From assembly GCA_039024915.1 (NCBI GenBank), contig JBCCPK010000005.1, forward strand, positions 1-64,000: DNA of 64,000 bases, in the 5' to 3' direction. The translations under genes were made by a program, and so were the position numbers. Origin of the DNA: Pseudomonadota bacterium (GTDB lineage: Bacteria > Pseudomonadota > Alphaproteobacteria > Rhizobiales > MH13). Below the pieces are notes generated by a model. That model searched no databases, was not told the DNA's origin, and saw only the letters and a program-made list of their open reading frames with translations. Below, in pieces: positions 35,295 through 44,117 of this stretch (position 1 is its first letter; each line of letters starts with the position of its first letter).

Positions 35295-36152
35295 TTAGCC
35301 GAAAGACGGGATCTCGTCAGCCAAATTCATGCGGAAGCCAAACCACTTTTCCTGCAACGCATAAATCTCGTCATTATCCTTCAGCCGCGTCAGTTCCTCG
35401 TCGAGGAAAGCGACGATCTCCGGATCCTCTTTCCGCGCCGCTATGCCAGCCCAATTGGGACTGCCCACCGGTCTCACGAGAGCGTATGCGCCCGGTCTAT
35501 CCTTCATGACCTGCCCCAGTGTCGGCAGTGTATTGAGAACACCATCGACGCTTCCCTGAGAGAGCGCCAGATAGGCTGCGGGGTGGTCATCATAGATTTT
35601 CACCTCGGAGAAACCTGAACCCGTCGCGGCGGCGATTTCTTCACTCAGCCCCTCCTGCATGGACTCGCCGGGCGACCCAAGCTTCACGCCTAGCACCATA
35701 CCCGATAGATCATTCATCGACGTGATCGTCTCGGCGTCTTCAGCGCGTATCAGTAGGGCCTGGGATGCTTCGGCGTAAGGAATGGAAAAGGCGACGCGCT
35801 CCAACCGCTCTTTACGGTAGCTCATCGACGACATGATCACATCAAAGCGCCCGGCATAGAGCGCGGGGATGACGCCCGACCACTGCGTGTCGACGAACTC
35901 CGGTTCAACGCCAAGCGTTTCACACATAACCGCAGCGAGATCGACGTCATATCCAACGATTTCACCAGCGTCACGGAAGGTGAACGGCGGATAGGTCGCT
36001 TCACAGCCAATACGAAGAACGCCTTCGGATTTGATATCGGCAAGCGTTTTGGTCTCCGCAAAGGCAGGGCGCAAACCCGGGAAAGCAAGTACACCACCTG
36101 TCGCTGCAGCTGTGGCAAGGAAATGGCGTCGTGTAAGGCGTATCTTTTTCAT
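35295..36152 (-). CDS. Family 3 amino-acid-type substrate-binding protein (Tat-like signal)
   Basis: This 285-residue protein has MKKIRLTRRHFLATAAATGG at the N terminus, a twin-arginine-like signal, then hydrophobic residues and AFA. The mature part carries LRIGCEATYPPFTF and GYDVDLAAV, the hallmark of SBP family 3 (glutamine/histidine/cystine binders). AGGGAG precedes the ATG. The ligand may be an amino-acid or hydantoin-like compound in view of the amidase and racemase-like genes upstream. Confidence 0.9.
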   Translation of the reverse strand: MKKIRLTRRHFLATAAATGGVLAFPGLRPAFAETKTLADIKSEGVLRIGCEATYPPFTFRDAGEIVGYDVDLAAVMCETLGVEPEFVDTQWSGVIPALYAGRFDVIMSSMSYRKERLERVAFSIPYAEASQALLIRAEDAETITSMNDLSGMVLGVKLGSPGESMQEGLSEEIAAATGSGFSEVKIYDDHPAAYLALSQGSVDGVLNTLPTLGQVMKDRPGAYALVRPVGSPNWAGIAARKEDPEIVAFLDEELTRLKDNDEIYALQEKWFGFRMNLADEIPSFG

Positions 36153-36309
36153 GACTGGCTCCCTTTTGGCTTGGTTGTTGCGCTAGGGGTAAGCAATGCT
36201 CATGCCAGAATTGAGCCGTTGTTTTTATTGATAAATTCAAGACTGCATGCAAAATTGCCTGATGCTTGGGCATACCTGCTTCTCGCGCTATCACCCTGGC
36301 ATGTCTGGA

Positions 36310-37041
36310 CTATCTGCCGATTGCATCGGCCAGCGCTGACGGCAGACCCTCGCTGGTTTTCGAAGGCAGTTTTGGCCCTGCAAGCGATCGCCCCCCGAGC
36401 CGTACGAGCATTTCAGCGGAGCCCACCGCCGCTGAAATCGGGTCGATCGCGGGGCGGACAATCTGCCCCGCTATCTTGGGCGCCAAGCCTGCCAAGGGGG
36501 CGCCTGCGAGAATGATACTGTCTGCGCCCGTTGAAGCGGCTGCTTCGTTGGCGACGTCAACCAGGGCGCCAGATATCTCGTCCTGGACGGTTTTGAGCGA
36601 GCCAAACGCAACGTCGGGGATATGAATCCCTGCGAAACGCTCTCCCAGTCCGTGAGCGGCAACACACTCTTCGTACCACCGCTGCAGATTGCGCGAGAAG
36701 GTCACCAGTGCGAACCGATCGCCCACCATGCACGCGGTCAACATGGCTGCTTCTGAAACACCAATAACGGGAAGGTCGAACAGGTCTCTTGCGGCCGTTA
36801 AACCGGGATCACCAAACGCCGCTATGATGACGGCATCAACATCGCTTTGCTGTTCAGCGATGATGGTCAGCACCTCAGCGCCTGCAAGCTGCGCTTCAGG
36901 GCGACTTGAGATATACGGCACGCCCGTTTTTGCGGTTACCCCGACAAGCTCAGTACCGTCGGCTGCAAACGTCTGTCCAACCGCCGTCATGCGATCTGTC
37001 ATGTGCGTTGAGGTGTTTGGGTTCAAGACAAGGATTTTCAT
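36310..37041 (-). CDS. Asp/Glu/hydantoin racemase-like protein lacking both catalytic Cys (copy 2)
   Basis: The protein is 243 residues from ATG 37041, overlapping the amidase stop as ATGA. It opens MKILVLNPNTS, the family hallmark. Where hydantoin and allantoin racemases have Cys, this protein reads IIAAFGDPG (residues 72-80) and ILAGAPLAG (~178-186), with Ala in both places. It belongs to a Cys-free branch of the family, so proton abstraction by Cys is excluded and another reaction or binding role is likely. It lies between the amidase and a polar amino-acid importer. Confidence 0.8.
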   Translation of the reverse strand: MKILVLNPNTSTHMTDRMTAVGQTFAADGTELVGVTAKTGVPYISSRPEAQLAGAEVLTIIAEQQSDVDAVIIAAFGDPGLTAARDLFDLPVIGVSEAAMLTACMVGDRFALVTFSRNLQRWYEECVAAHGLGERFAGIHIPDVAFGSLKTVQDEISGALVDVANEAAASTGADSIILAGAPLAGLAPKIAGQIVRPAIDPISAAVGSAEMLVRLGGRSLAGPKLPSKTSEGLPSALADAIGR

Positions 37042-38426
37042 GAAGGCTCCAACCCACTCCAAAGACCTGTAGCCTCAAAAACGCTTTCGGCTTCCTGGGC
37101 AGCCCGAAGAACGCGCAGATCATCGCCGAAGCGGCCCACGATTTGAAGACCGACCGGCAAGCCACCCCGCCCCCGACCACAGGGAACCGAGATCGCTGGG
37201 TTGCGCGCGTGATTGAAGAACGGTGTGAAAACCGCATGCCCGCGCGCCGCGACGGCCTGTCCGCCAATCCTGTCTGGCCCAAGCAAATGGTGTGGCCATG
37301 CCACGCAAGGTGTTGTTGGACCAATCAGAAGGTCGGTTGTGGCAAAGAACTCCGAAACGGTCTGGCGTATCTGTCGAGCCGCTTCGAGCGCATCCGCCGT
37401 CTCTTTCGCAGAGGCGCTCAAACCGCCCTCAATCTGCTGTGCAAGATCCGGGTCGATCAGATCGGGATGTTCGAGGTAGGCCGCGCCGTGCAGCGCAGCC
37501 AGACCCGCGTGCTGAAGTGGCAACAGTTTGTCCTCACTGGCGTCGTCAGGCCATTTTGGATCACGTTCAGCGATCGGCCATCCATTTTGCACGAGGGCAT
37601 TGATGGCCATTTGAACCGCGGTCTCAACATCATCATCTACCGGCGCATCGAGACCAAAGCGCGAGCTGAACGCAATCACCCCCAGCTCTGACGGCTCCTG
37701 CGCCAAAGTGATAGCCGACGCAGGGTCGGACGGGTGAAAACCGCGCATGACATCGAACAGGACCCTTGTGTCAGCAACCGTGCGTGCCATAGGTGCGATC
37801 ACCGAGATATCCCAGGTCGGCTCTGGGAATCCGGGACCATAAGGTATCGCACCGAGCGACCCTTTGAGACCTACCAATCCGCAATGGCTTGCGGGCCTGC
37901 GACCTGACCCGCCAGCGTCCGTCCCCAGCGCAAGCGCAACCATGCCTGCTGCAAGGCCGGCCGCGCTCCCACCCGAGGAACCTCCGGGCGTAAGGCTGAG
38001 GTCCATGGGGTGTTTCGTCGGACCGTAAAGAGGCGTTTTCGTCAGCCCCTTACAAGCGAACTCCGAGCACGCTGTGATACCCACTACCACTGCGCCCGCC
38101 TTGCGCGCCCGTGCCACCGACACGGCATCGCGGGGAGCGATATGATCGGCAAACAACCGCGACCCCTGCGTCGCGCGCCAGCCTTCGACCCAGATATTAT
38201 CCTTCACCCCAAGAGGTGCACCAGCCAGCGGCAAGACTTCGCCATCTGCGAGCCGCGCGGCGACGGCTCGGGCGTCGGCCAGGCTGCGTTCTCGGTCGAC
38301 CTGCACAAACGCGTTCAGCCGTTCGTTCTGGGCGTCAATCTTGTCGAGAGCGTTGGTAACGCTTTCTACCGGGTCGGCGGTGCCGGGCATATGCCGTGAT
38401 GCTGTGGCGATAGCAGCCCCAGTCAT
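37038..38426 (-). CDS. Amidase (amidase signature family)
   Basis: This 462-residue enzyme has the complete Ser-cisSer-Lys triad of the amidase signature family: Lys75 (PLGVKDN), Ser150 in PGGSSGGSAAG and Ser174 in GTDAGGSGR. It hydrolyses carboxamides to acids and ammonia; members include ureide and carbamate hydrolases (allophanate hydrolase, AtzE/AtzF). It is the first gene of the operon and diverges from the GntR regulator, with 275 bases between. Expected role: release of ammonia from an amide intermediate. Confidence 0.88.
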   Translation of the reverse strand: MTGAAIATASRHMPGTADPVESVTNALDKIDAQNERLNAFVQVDRERSLADARAVAARLADGEVLPLAGAPLGVKDNIWVEGWRATQGSRLFADHIAPRDAVSVARARKAGAVVVGITACSEFACKGLTKTPLYGPTKHPMDLSLTPGGSSGGSAAGLAAGMVALALGTDAGGSGRRPASHCGLVGLKGSLGAIPYGPGFPEPTWDISVIAPMARTVADTRVLFDVMRGFHPSDPASAITLAQEPSELGVIAFSSRFGLDAPVDDDVETAVQMAINALVQNGWPIAERDPKWPDDASEDKLLPLQHAGLAALHGAAYLEHPDLIDPDLAQQIEGGLSASAKETADALEAARQIRQTVSEFFATTDLLIGPTTPCVAWPHHLLGPDRIGGQAVAARGHAVFTPFFNHARNPAISVPCGRGRGGLPVGLQIVGRFGDDLRVLRAAQEAESVFEATGLWSGLEPS

Positions 38427-38701
38427 ATACCCGCGTGCCCGTTGCCGAAGTGGGATTGAGCTGTGCAGTGCGTTGGCATGTTATCGAACCACTGGAAGCA
38501 TGCTTGTCTCAACCGAGCATCTATCTGTTTTCCCGCAGAAGCTAGGCCGCCCCATGCAAATCCTTGTCGCATTAGGCGCCGTCGTTGCGCAAATAAGCGG
38601 CTGTGAAACAGCATGCGCCTGCTGGGGGTGACGTTGAGATTGCAGGCAGCTAGTAGCGTGGAAAAGTGATCTTCATGTCGAGCCGAACCTAGAGAGCCCA
38701 A

Positions 38702-39424
38702 ATGTCAGCACCAGCGCCCCCAGTAGCGGTTCGATCCCGTGACACCACCTATCCGCTCTCGAGGCGACAGGCGGCAGCCAACCAGCTCCTCGAGATCATG
38801 CGCGCCCGCATCATTCGTGGCGAGCTACCGCCCGGAAGCCGCATAATCGAACGTGCCCTGTGCGAGGAAATGAACATCTCGCGGACGCCTCTACGGGAGG
38901 CGCTCAAGCTCCTGGAGCTCGATGGACTTGTCGACCTGACGCAAAATCGCGGCGCACGTGTTTCAACGTTCACAGCCGAAGAGGCGCTTAATCTGTTTGA
39001 GGTCCTCGCTGGTCTGGAAGGACTGGCCGCCGAACTCGCCGTCACCCGGATCGACGAAGCTTCGCTAGAGACGCTGGAAAGACTACACGATCAGATGCAG
39101 CGGTGCTTCGACACAGGCGACAAGGATGGCTATTTCGACCTCAACAGCACCATTCATTCGAGGATTATCGAGGCCTCAGGAAACCCGGTTCTGGCCCACA
39201 CACAGCGCGCTCTGATGCTGCGTGCAAAACGCGGTCGCTACATGGCAATCGTTGATCCGGACCGTTGGGAACAAGCGCTCGGCGAGCACGATGCATTAAT
39301 GAACGCCTTTCGACAGGGCGACGCGCAAACGGCGGGACGAATATGGCGAACGCATCTGATGCATACCGGGGAAACGGTGGCTCGGGTTCTGCAGAATGAA
39401 GGGCCAAACGAAGCGTATGCCTGA
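38702..39424 (+). CDS. GntR family regulator, FCD (FadR-C) domain
   Basis: This 240-residue regulator has an N-terminal winged helix (residues ~20-85, LPPGSRIIERALCEEMNISRTPLREALKLLE region) and an all-helical FCD effector domain (~90-230) with metal-binding-type His (NSTIHSRIIEASGN). FCD regulators answer to organic acids and amino-acid-like catabolites. It diverges from the amidase operon and is its probable regulator. It ends 12 bases from the convergent gene at 39437. Confidence 0.9.
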   Translation: MSAPAPPVAVRSRDTTYPLSRRQAAANQLLEIMRARIIRGELPPGSRIIERALCEEMNISRTPLREALKLLELDGLVDLTQNRGARVSTFTAEEALNLFEVLAGLEGLAAELAVTRIDEASLETLERLHDQMQRCFDTGDKDGYFDLNSTIHSRIIEASGNPVLAHTQRALMLRAKRGRYMAIVDPDRWEQALGEHDALMNAFRQGDAQTAGRIWRTHLMHTGETVARVLQNEGPNEAYA

Positions 39425-39436
39425 CGATATGCCCAG

Positions 39437-40165
39437 TTAGAAAGCAGCAAACACGCTACCCCACCCGCTCACCCGTCTGGGGTCCATGCCAACCGCGCGC
39501 ATTGTTGCAGCAGCGGTAATCGATACCGAGTCAATGACCGGCACACCCAGCTCAGCCTCCAGTTCGGCAGCAACTGCCGCGCCCCGAAAGTTGGTGCAAA
39601 CGATGGCGATTGCGTCGGGCTTGCACTCCGCAACGTCACGGATCATCGCTCTCACCAGGTCTATGCCGTGCTCGGCAAAGCTGAAGTTACCCCTGTCTTC
39701 CAAACGCCGATCGGCAACGACTTCGATTCCTCGGTGCGCGCAACTCTCGATGATACGGTCCTGAACTTCACTGAGGTAAGGTGTGACCAGCCCCAAACGG
39801 CTCACCTGCTGTCGCTTGTAGTAGGCTTCGAATGCCAACATGGTTGAAGTCGCGGCAATCCCCGTTCTCTCTTCAATTGCACGACAAAGCATTTGGTCTT
39901 TGTCGAGCCCAAGCCACGCGGCGGATGTCCCATTCCACGCGATGCAACCCACCTTGGCTTCGGCCAGTCGTTCCGCCGCCTCCAAAATCGGCGCGAGTGT
40001 AAACTGCGATTGCGAGGCGTCTGACATCGAGATCTCGACCACACGAAACCGTGCAAAATGCACGCTTGCGTCACCGCTAAGTTCAGCAAACATGGCAGCA
40101 GTGTAGGGCTCCAGCACGGTGTTCGACGACGGCGTCAGCATACCGACGCGGGGCGCAATCGTCAT
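39437..40165 (-). CDS. Maleate isomerase / arylmalonate decarboxylase-like protein
   Basis: The protein is 242 residues from ATG 40165, with AGGG seven bases upstream; GTG 40171 is an alternative. It opens APRVGMLTPSSNTVLEP, characteristic of the maleate isomerase/AMDase branch of the Asp/Glu racemase superfamily. The second active-site Cys is present (AIVCTNFRG), but the first position reads AWNGTSAAW, with Asn instead of Cys. A single Cys in the second half is the arrangement of arylmalonate decarboxylase rather than of racemases or maleate isomerase. It diverges from the TRAP operon. Confidence 0.75.
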   Translation of the reverse strand: MTIAPRVGMLTPSSNTVLEPYTAAMFAELSGDASVHFARFRVVEISMSDASQSQFTLAPILEAAERLAEAKVGCIAWNGTSAAWLGLDKDQMLCRAIEERTGIAATSTMLAFEAYYKRQQVSRLGLVTPYLSEVQDRIIESCAHRGIEVVADRRLEDRGNFSFAEHGIDLVRAMIRDVAECKPDAIAIVCTNFRGAAVAAELEAELGVPVIDSVSITAAATMRAVGMDPRRVSGWGSVFAAF

Positions 40166-40465
40166 CGGCACACCCTGATGACAACTGCGTTCCCTGCGCC
40201 GCAGCCGGTCGTACCATCACACCTCATTTGCCACCCTTGCGTTGATATCGAACGCCACCCTTCGCGCCTCCGCCAAGACAAGAACAGGGAAGCCGAACGC
40301 GCTCACTTCGGACAACCTATCGGGACCATCTGTGTCTTCAACACACCAAGCGCCTGTTTTTTGTGCACGCCTAACCTTTGATCTTTTTCGGGCGCCGTGC
40401 ACTGTTTCAAACGAAAGAAAGTCGCGCTGGGATCCCTCAAGGGAAAATCAACAGAGGTATACGTC
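40166..40465. other. Divergent intergenic region upstream of the TRAP operon
   Basis: These 300 bases separate the leftward isomerase-like gene from the rightward TRAP genes and should hold both promoters. A TGTGT-CTTCA-ACACA inverted repeat (40330-40344) followed by a T6 tract (near 40355) is the only symmetric element I see; a regulator cannot be named. AGAGG near 40453 is the ribosome-binding site for dctP. Confidence 0.4.
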
Positions 40466-41503
40466 ATGAAAACCGCTCTGCTTACCGCTATGGCCGTTGG
40501 AGGCGCTTTAGTTCTCTCAACTCAGGCTTACGCGCAGTCTGTCCGCCTGATCTCACAAAACCAAGATCAAAGGGCGCAGCACCCCCCCGAAATGGAAGCG
40601 GTTGCGTCTCTTGAAAGCGCAGGGTTCGAGGTCAACCGGAGCGAATTCCAGGCACTGAATATCAATCTCGCAGATGGGCTGCGGCTCCTAAGCTCAGGCG
40701 CATTCGAAATGGCAACGATCCAGGTGGGCAGCGTCGCGCGAGACGATCCGTTCTTGGAGGGCATCGATCTCATCGGCGTGTCTACCAATATGACGGATCT
40801 CAAGGCCGCCGTCGAAGCCTATCGTGAGCCATTTAACGATCGGCTTGCCGAGAAATTTAATGTCAGGGCTGCTGCAATCTGGCCGTTTGGACCTCAAGTC
40901 TTCCTGTGTGGGGCCGAGATCGCATCACTCGATGACATTGATGGTTTGAAGGTTCGGTCCTTTACAGCGTCCATGTCGACGCTGCTGGAGAACTTGGGCG
41001 CAACGCCGGTGACGCTCTCTTTCCCAGAAGTTTATCCCGCACTCCAACGCGGTGTTGCGTCCTGCGGCGTGACCTCCCCAACGTCCTCCAACACCGGAAA
41101 GTGGCCGGAGGTGACAACACATTTGTATCCGCTATCGGTTTCGGGATCGATCCAGTCGCACATGGTCAATCTTGACTGGTACAACGGCCTGACGGACGAA
41201 CAGCGCGAAGCTTTCGACGCCGTTATGGCCGATATGGAGGCTGCTCTGTGGGATGTCGCAATCAACACCAACGGCACGGCTCAATCCTGCTCGACCGGTG
41301 GCGAGTGCCCTGAAGGGGGTATCTATACATCTTACGGCATGACCCTGGTCCCGGTGTCAGACGAAGACAAGGCAAGGGTTGCCGAGATCTCGGTCACCAA
41401 CATTCTGCCTGAATGGGCCGCCACATGCGAAAACTCCTTTCCTGGATGCACCGCCATCTGGAACGAGACGGTGGGCGCAGCGCGCGGACTGACAATCGAG
41501 TAA
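40466..41503 (+). CDS. TRAP transporter substrate-binding protein (DctP family)
   Basis: The protein is 345 residues from ATG 40466, with AGAGG upstream. Residues 1-24 form a Sec signal (hydrophobic core, then AYAQ). The mature part has the DctP pattern (FGPQVFLCGAEIASLDDIDGLKVRSF split across ~150-180, and GVASCGVTSPTSSNTGKWPEV near 195-215). It binds a carboxylate ligand in the periplasm for the DctQM permease encoded next. The downstream racemase, amidohydrolase and deacetylase suggest an N-containing carboxylate rather than a C4-dicarboxylate. Confidence 0.9.
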   Translation: MKTALLTAMAVGGALVLSTQAYAQSVRLISQNQDQRAQHPPEMEAVASLESAGFEVNRSEFQALNINLADGLRLLSSGAFEMATIQVGSVARDDPFLEGIDLIGVSTNMTDLKAAVEAYREPFNDRLAEKFNVRAAAIWPFGPQVFLCGAEIASLDDIDGLKVRSFTASMSTLLENLGATPVTLSFPEVYPALQRGVASCGVTSPTSSNTGKWPEVTTHLYPLSVSGSIQSHMVNLDWYNGLTDEQREAFDAVMADMEAALWDVAINTNGTAQSCSTGGECPEGGIYTSYGMTLVPVSDEDKARVAEISVTNILPEWAATCENSFPGCTAIWNETVGAARGLTIE

Positions 41504-41510
41504 TCCGCAG

Positions 41511-42101
41511 GTGACTGCGACAAGGCTCCTTGCGGCCTTCGAGAAAATTGCCGCCGCGCTTGCATTGCTTGCAGGCGCGGCGATCGCGGTGCTCGCGTTC
41601 CTGATTGCGATCGACATTGTGGGACGCGACGTCTTCGGAGTTTCGATCCAAGGTACGGACGAGATCGGCGGCTATGTGCTTGCTTTCGTCGGTTCTCTCG
41701 GGATGGCGTTAACACTGCTTCGCCGGGGTCACCCGCGTATCGACCTGTTCTTCCGTTTTTTCCCTGCATTCTTGGCCGACCTGCTCCACGTCTTGGCGCA
41801 GGTGTCGATGGCAGCTTTTGCCATCTTCATGGCGTGGCACGCATGGGGTGAACTCGGTGACACGCTGCGCTTTGGGGCGATCACAAACACGCCGTTGCAA
41901 ACTCCACTGTGGGTTCCACAGGCCGTCTGGTTCGCCGGCATGGCTTTTTTTGCGCTGACCGCATGCCTCACAGCAACCCATGGTCTGCTGCTGTTTGCAA
42001 CCGAACGAAGCGCGATTGGATCCCATTATGGATCGCCGACGGTTGATGAGGATGTGAGCAACTATCAAGGCGCAAGAGGCGTTGGCGATGCTCGGGATTG
42101 A
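41511..42101 (+). CDS. dctQ: TRAP transporter small permease (DctQ)
   Basis: This 196-residue membrane protein starts at GTG 41511, seven bases after the dctP stop. Four transmembrane segments lie between residues ~10 and ~165, the size and layout of DctQ. It pairs with the large subunit encoded next, overlapping it by 14 bases. Confidence 0.88.
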   Translation: MTATRLLAAFEKIAAALALLAGAAIAVLAFLIAIDIVGRDVFGVSIQGTDEIGGYVLAFVGSLGMALTLLRRGHPRIDLFFRFFPAFLADLLHVLAQVSMAAFAIFMAWHAWGELGDTLRFGAITNTPLQTPLWVPQAVWFAGMAFFALTACLTATHGLLLFATERSAIGSHYGSPTVDEDVSNYQGARGVGDARD

Positions 42102-43371
42102 AGGGGCCGCCTTGGGCTTTGGCCTGCTACTGTTCTTGCTTTTCATAGGACTTCACATCGCAACCGCCCTTTTCCTCGTCGCAGTCCTCGGCGCGATGGT
42201 TTTCTTTGGCGACACCATGATCCGTCCGTTCGGGACGATGATGTGGGGCACGCTCAACAATTTTCTGCTTGTCGCAATCCCGCTCTTCGTCTTCATGGGC
42301 GAGATCCTGGTGCGTGGCGGCGTCACGGAGCGTATGTACCGCGCGCTTTCAGATTGGACGAAACCGCTGCCTGGCGGCCTCTTGCACACGAACATTGCCG
42401 CTTCGACCGTCTTTGCCTCGATTTCAGGCTCATCTGTTGCAACGGCGGCGACCATCGGGACCGTCGCCTTCCCAACCTTTCGGCGTCAAAGCTATGCTGA
42501 GAGTTGGGTGGCCGGCAGCGTCGCATCGGGCGCCACGCTTGGTATTCTAATCCCGCCCTCGATTAATCTGATCATTTATGGCGCGCTCACCAACACATCG
42601 ATTGGCGCGCTGTTCACTGCGGGTATCCTGCCCGGCGTGCTCTTGGCTGCATCCTTCATGCTCGTCATCGTGATTGCATGCTTGATCAATCCGAGCATCG
42701 CCGGTCGACCCGAACGCCTTGCACCGTGGGCCGAGCGCCGAAAACGACTGGTCGATTTGGTGCCACCAATGCTGATCTTCATCCTGATCATGGGGTCAAT
42801 CTATCTTGGATTTGCAACGCCAACCGAGGCCGCTGGCGTCGGTGTCATCGCCGCGTTCGCACTAACGGCCTTCTATCGCACGCTCAACTGGCCAATGCTC
42901 CGTGAAGCGATGCTGTCCGCTGTGACAACGACAGGTATGACGCTTCTGATCCTCATTGCTGCTTTCTATCTGAACTTCATTCTCGGTGTGCTGGGTGTGC
43001 CAGCACAGGTATCAGCGTTTGTCGCCTCTTTTGATCTGGCCCCACTCCTGATGGTCTTCATCCTTGTCATATTGTACATGGTGCTGGGATGTTTCCTCGA
43101 CGCGCTGGCCATGATGATCGCGACCATTCCGATCGTCCTGCCGATCGTCAATCTGCTCGGCTATGATAATATCTGGTTCGGCATCTTTTTGGTTCTGATG
43201 TGTGAGCTCGCGCTGATAACCCCACCGGTTGGGATGAACCTCTACGTCACCCAGAGTGTGCGCGGTCGGGGCAATGTGGGAACGGTCATCGCCGGCGTGT
43301 TTCCTTTTTTGCTTTGTATCCTGTTCATCGTCAGCCTGATCGCAGTCTTTCCCGGAATTCTCATCGTATGA
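42088..43371 (+). CDS. dctM: TRAP transporter large permease (DctM)
   Basis: The protein is 427 residues from ATG 42088, with AGAGG upstream and overlapping dctQ. About twelve hydrophobic segments and the DctM patterns SGSSVATAATIG and LGILIPPSINLIIYG identify the Na+/H+-coupled translocation subunit. The racemase-like gene follows with an ATGA overlap, so transporter and enzymes are one transcript. Confidence 0.92.
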   Translation: MLGIEGAALGFGLLLFLLFIGLHIATALFLVAVLGAMVFFGDTMIRPFGTMMWGTLNNFLLVAIPLFVFMGEILVRGGVTERMYRALSDWTKPLPGGLLHTNIAASTVFASISGSSVATAATIGTVAFPTFRRQSYAESWVAGSVASGATLGILIPPSINLIIYGALTNTSIGALFTAGILPGVLLAASFMLVIVIACLINPSIAGRPERLAPWAERRKRLVDLVPPMLIFILIMGSIYLGFATPTEAAGVGVIAAFALTAFYRTLNWPMLREAMLSAVTTTGMTLLILIAAFYLNFILGVLGVPAQVSAFVASFDLAPLLMVFILVILYMVLGCFLDALAMMIATIPIVLPIVNLLGYDNIWFGIFLVLMCELALITPPVGMNLYVTQSVRGRGNVGTVIAGVFPFLLCILFIVSLIAVFPGILIV

Positions 43372-44117
43372 CGGCCGGACGTCGTATTCTGATCGTCAAC
43401 CCAAACACGTCACCCGAGGTTACAAACACCTTCGCGGAAGCCGCACGCTTTTTGGCCCCGGCGGACGTTGCGTTCGACAGCGTAACTGGCAATTTCGGTG
43501 CACGCATTGTCATGACCGAGGCCGAAAACGTCGTGGCTGGTCATTCTGCTCTCGATCTCGTTGCAAGGCATTTCGATGACCATGATGCGATCATCTTGGC
43601 CATATCTTTCGACACAGCCCTGTCGGCACTAAGCGCCCTGGTTCCGGTGCCCGTCATCGGGATCACCGAAGCAGCGCTGCGGGTCGCAGCGAAGGGTGGT
43701 CGCAAGGTAGGCGTGGTGCTTTTTGGGCACGTGAGCCAACCGCTTTATGAAAAAGTGGTCCGCAGCCACGGGTACCAGCCAGTGGCTTTTGAAGCGGTCA
43801 CGATCGCATCAACGCAAGACTATCTGACACCCCATGCGAACGACGAAACGATCATAGCTGCCTGCAGGCACCTTCAAGGGGCGGGCGCCGACGCGATCGT
43901 GATCTGTGGAGCAGCGATTGTCGGCACCGCCAGCAGGCTACAAAGCGCCGTCACTATCCCGTTATACGATGGAACGGAGGCGGTTGACCGAGCACTCAGC
44001 GAAGTCGAGAACGATGCAAAGCAAGAATTGCGCGCCCCGCCTTCGCCCGGCGGAGAAACGGTTGGCCTGTCAGCGGAACTGGCTGCGTTCCTGCGCGGCG
44101 ATAGGCACGAGCGATGA
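43368..44117 (+). CDS. Asp/Glu/hydantoin racemase-like protein (copy 3, one Cys)
   Basis: The protein is 249 residues from ATG 43368 (ATGA overlap with dctM). It opens AGRRILIVNPNTS. At the first Cys position it reads LAISFDTAL, with no Cys; at the second it has IVICGAAIVG, with Cys. It is thus a single-Cys variant, different from the two Cys-free copies in the window. The reaction is uncertain: racemization would require a non-Cys partner base. The gene is coupled (ATGA) to the amidohydrolase. Confidence 0.78.
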   Translation: MTAGRRILIVNPNTSPEVTNTFAEAARFLAPADVAFDSVTGNFGARIVMTEAENVVAGHSALDLVARHFDDHDAIILAISFDTALSALSALVPVPVIGITEAALRVAAKGGRKVGVVLFGHVSQPLYEKVVRSHGYQPVAFEAVTIASTQDYLTPHANDETIIAACRHLQGAGADAIVICGAAIVGTASRLQSAVTIPLYDGTEAVDRALSEVENDAKQELRAPPSPGGETVGLSAELAAFLRGDRHER

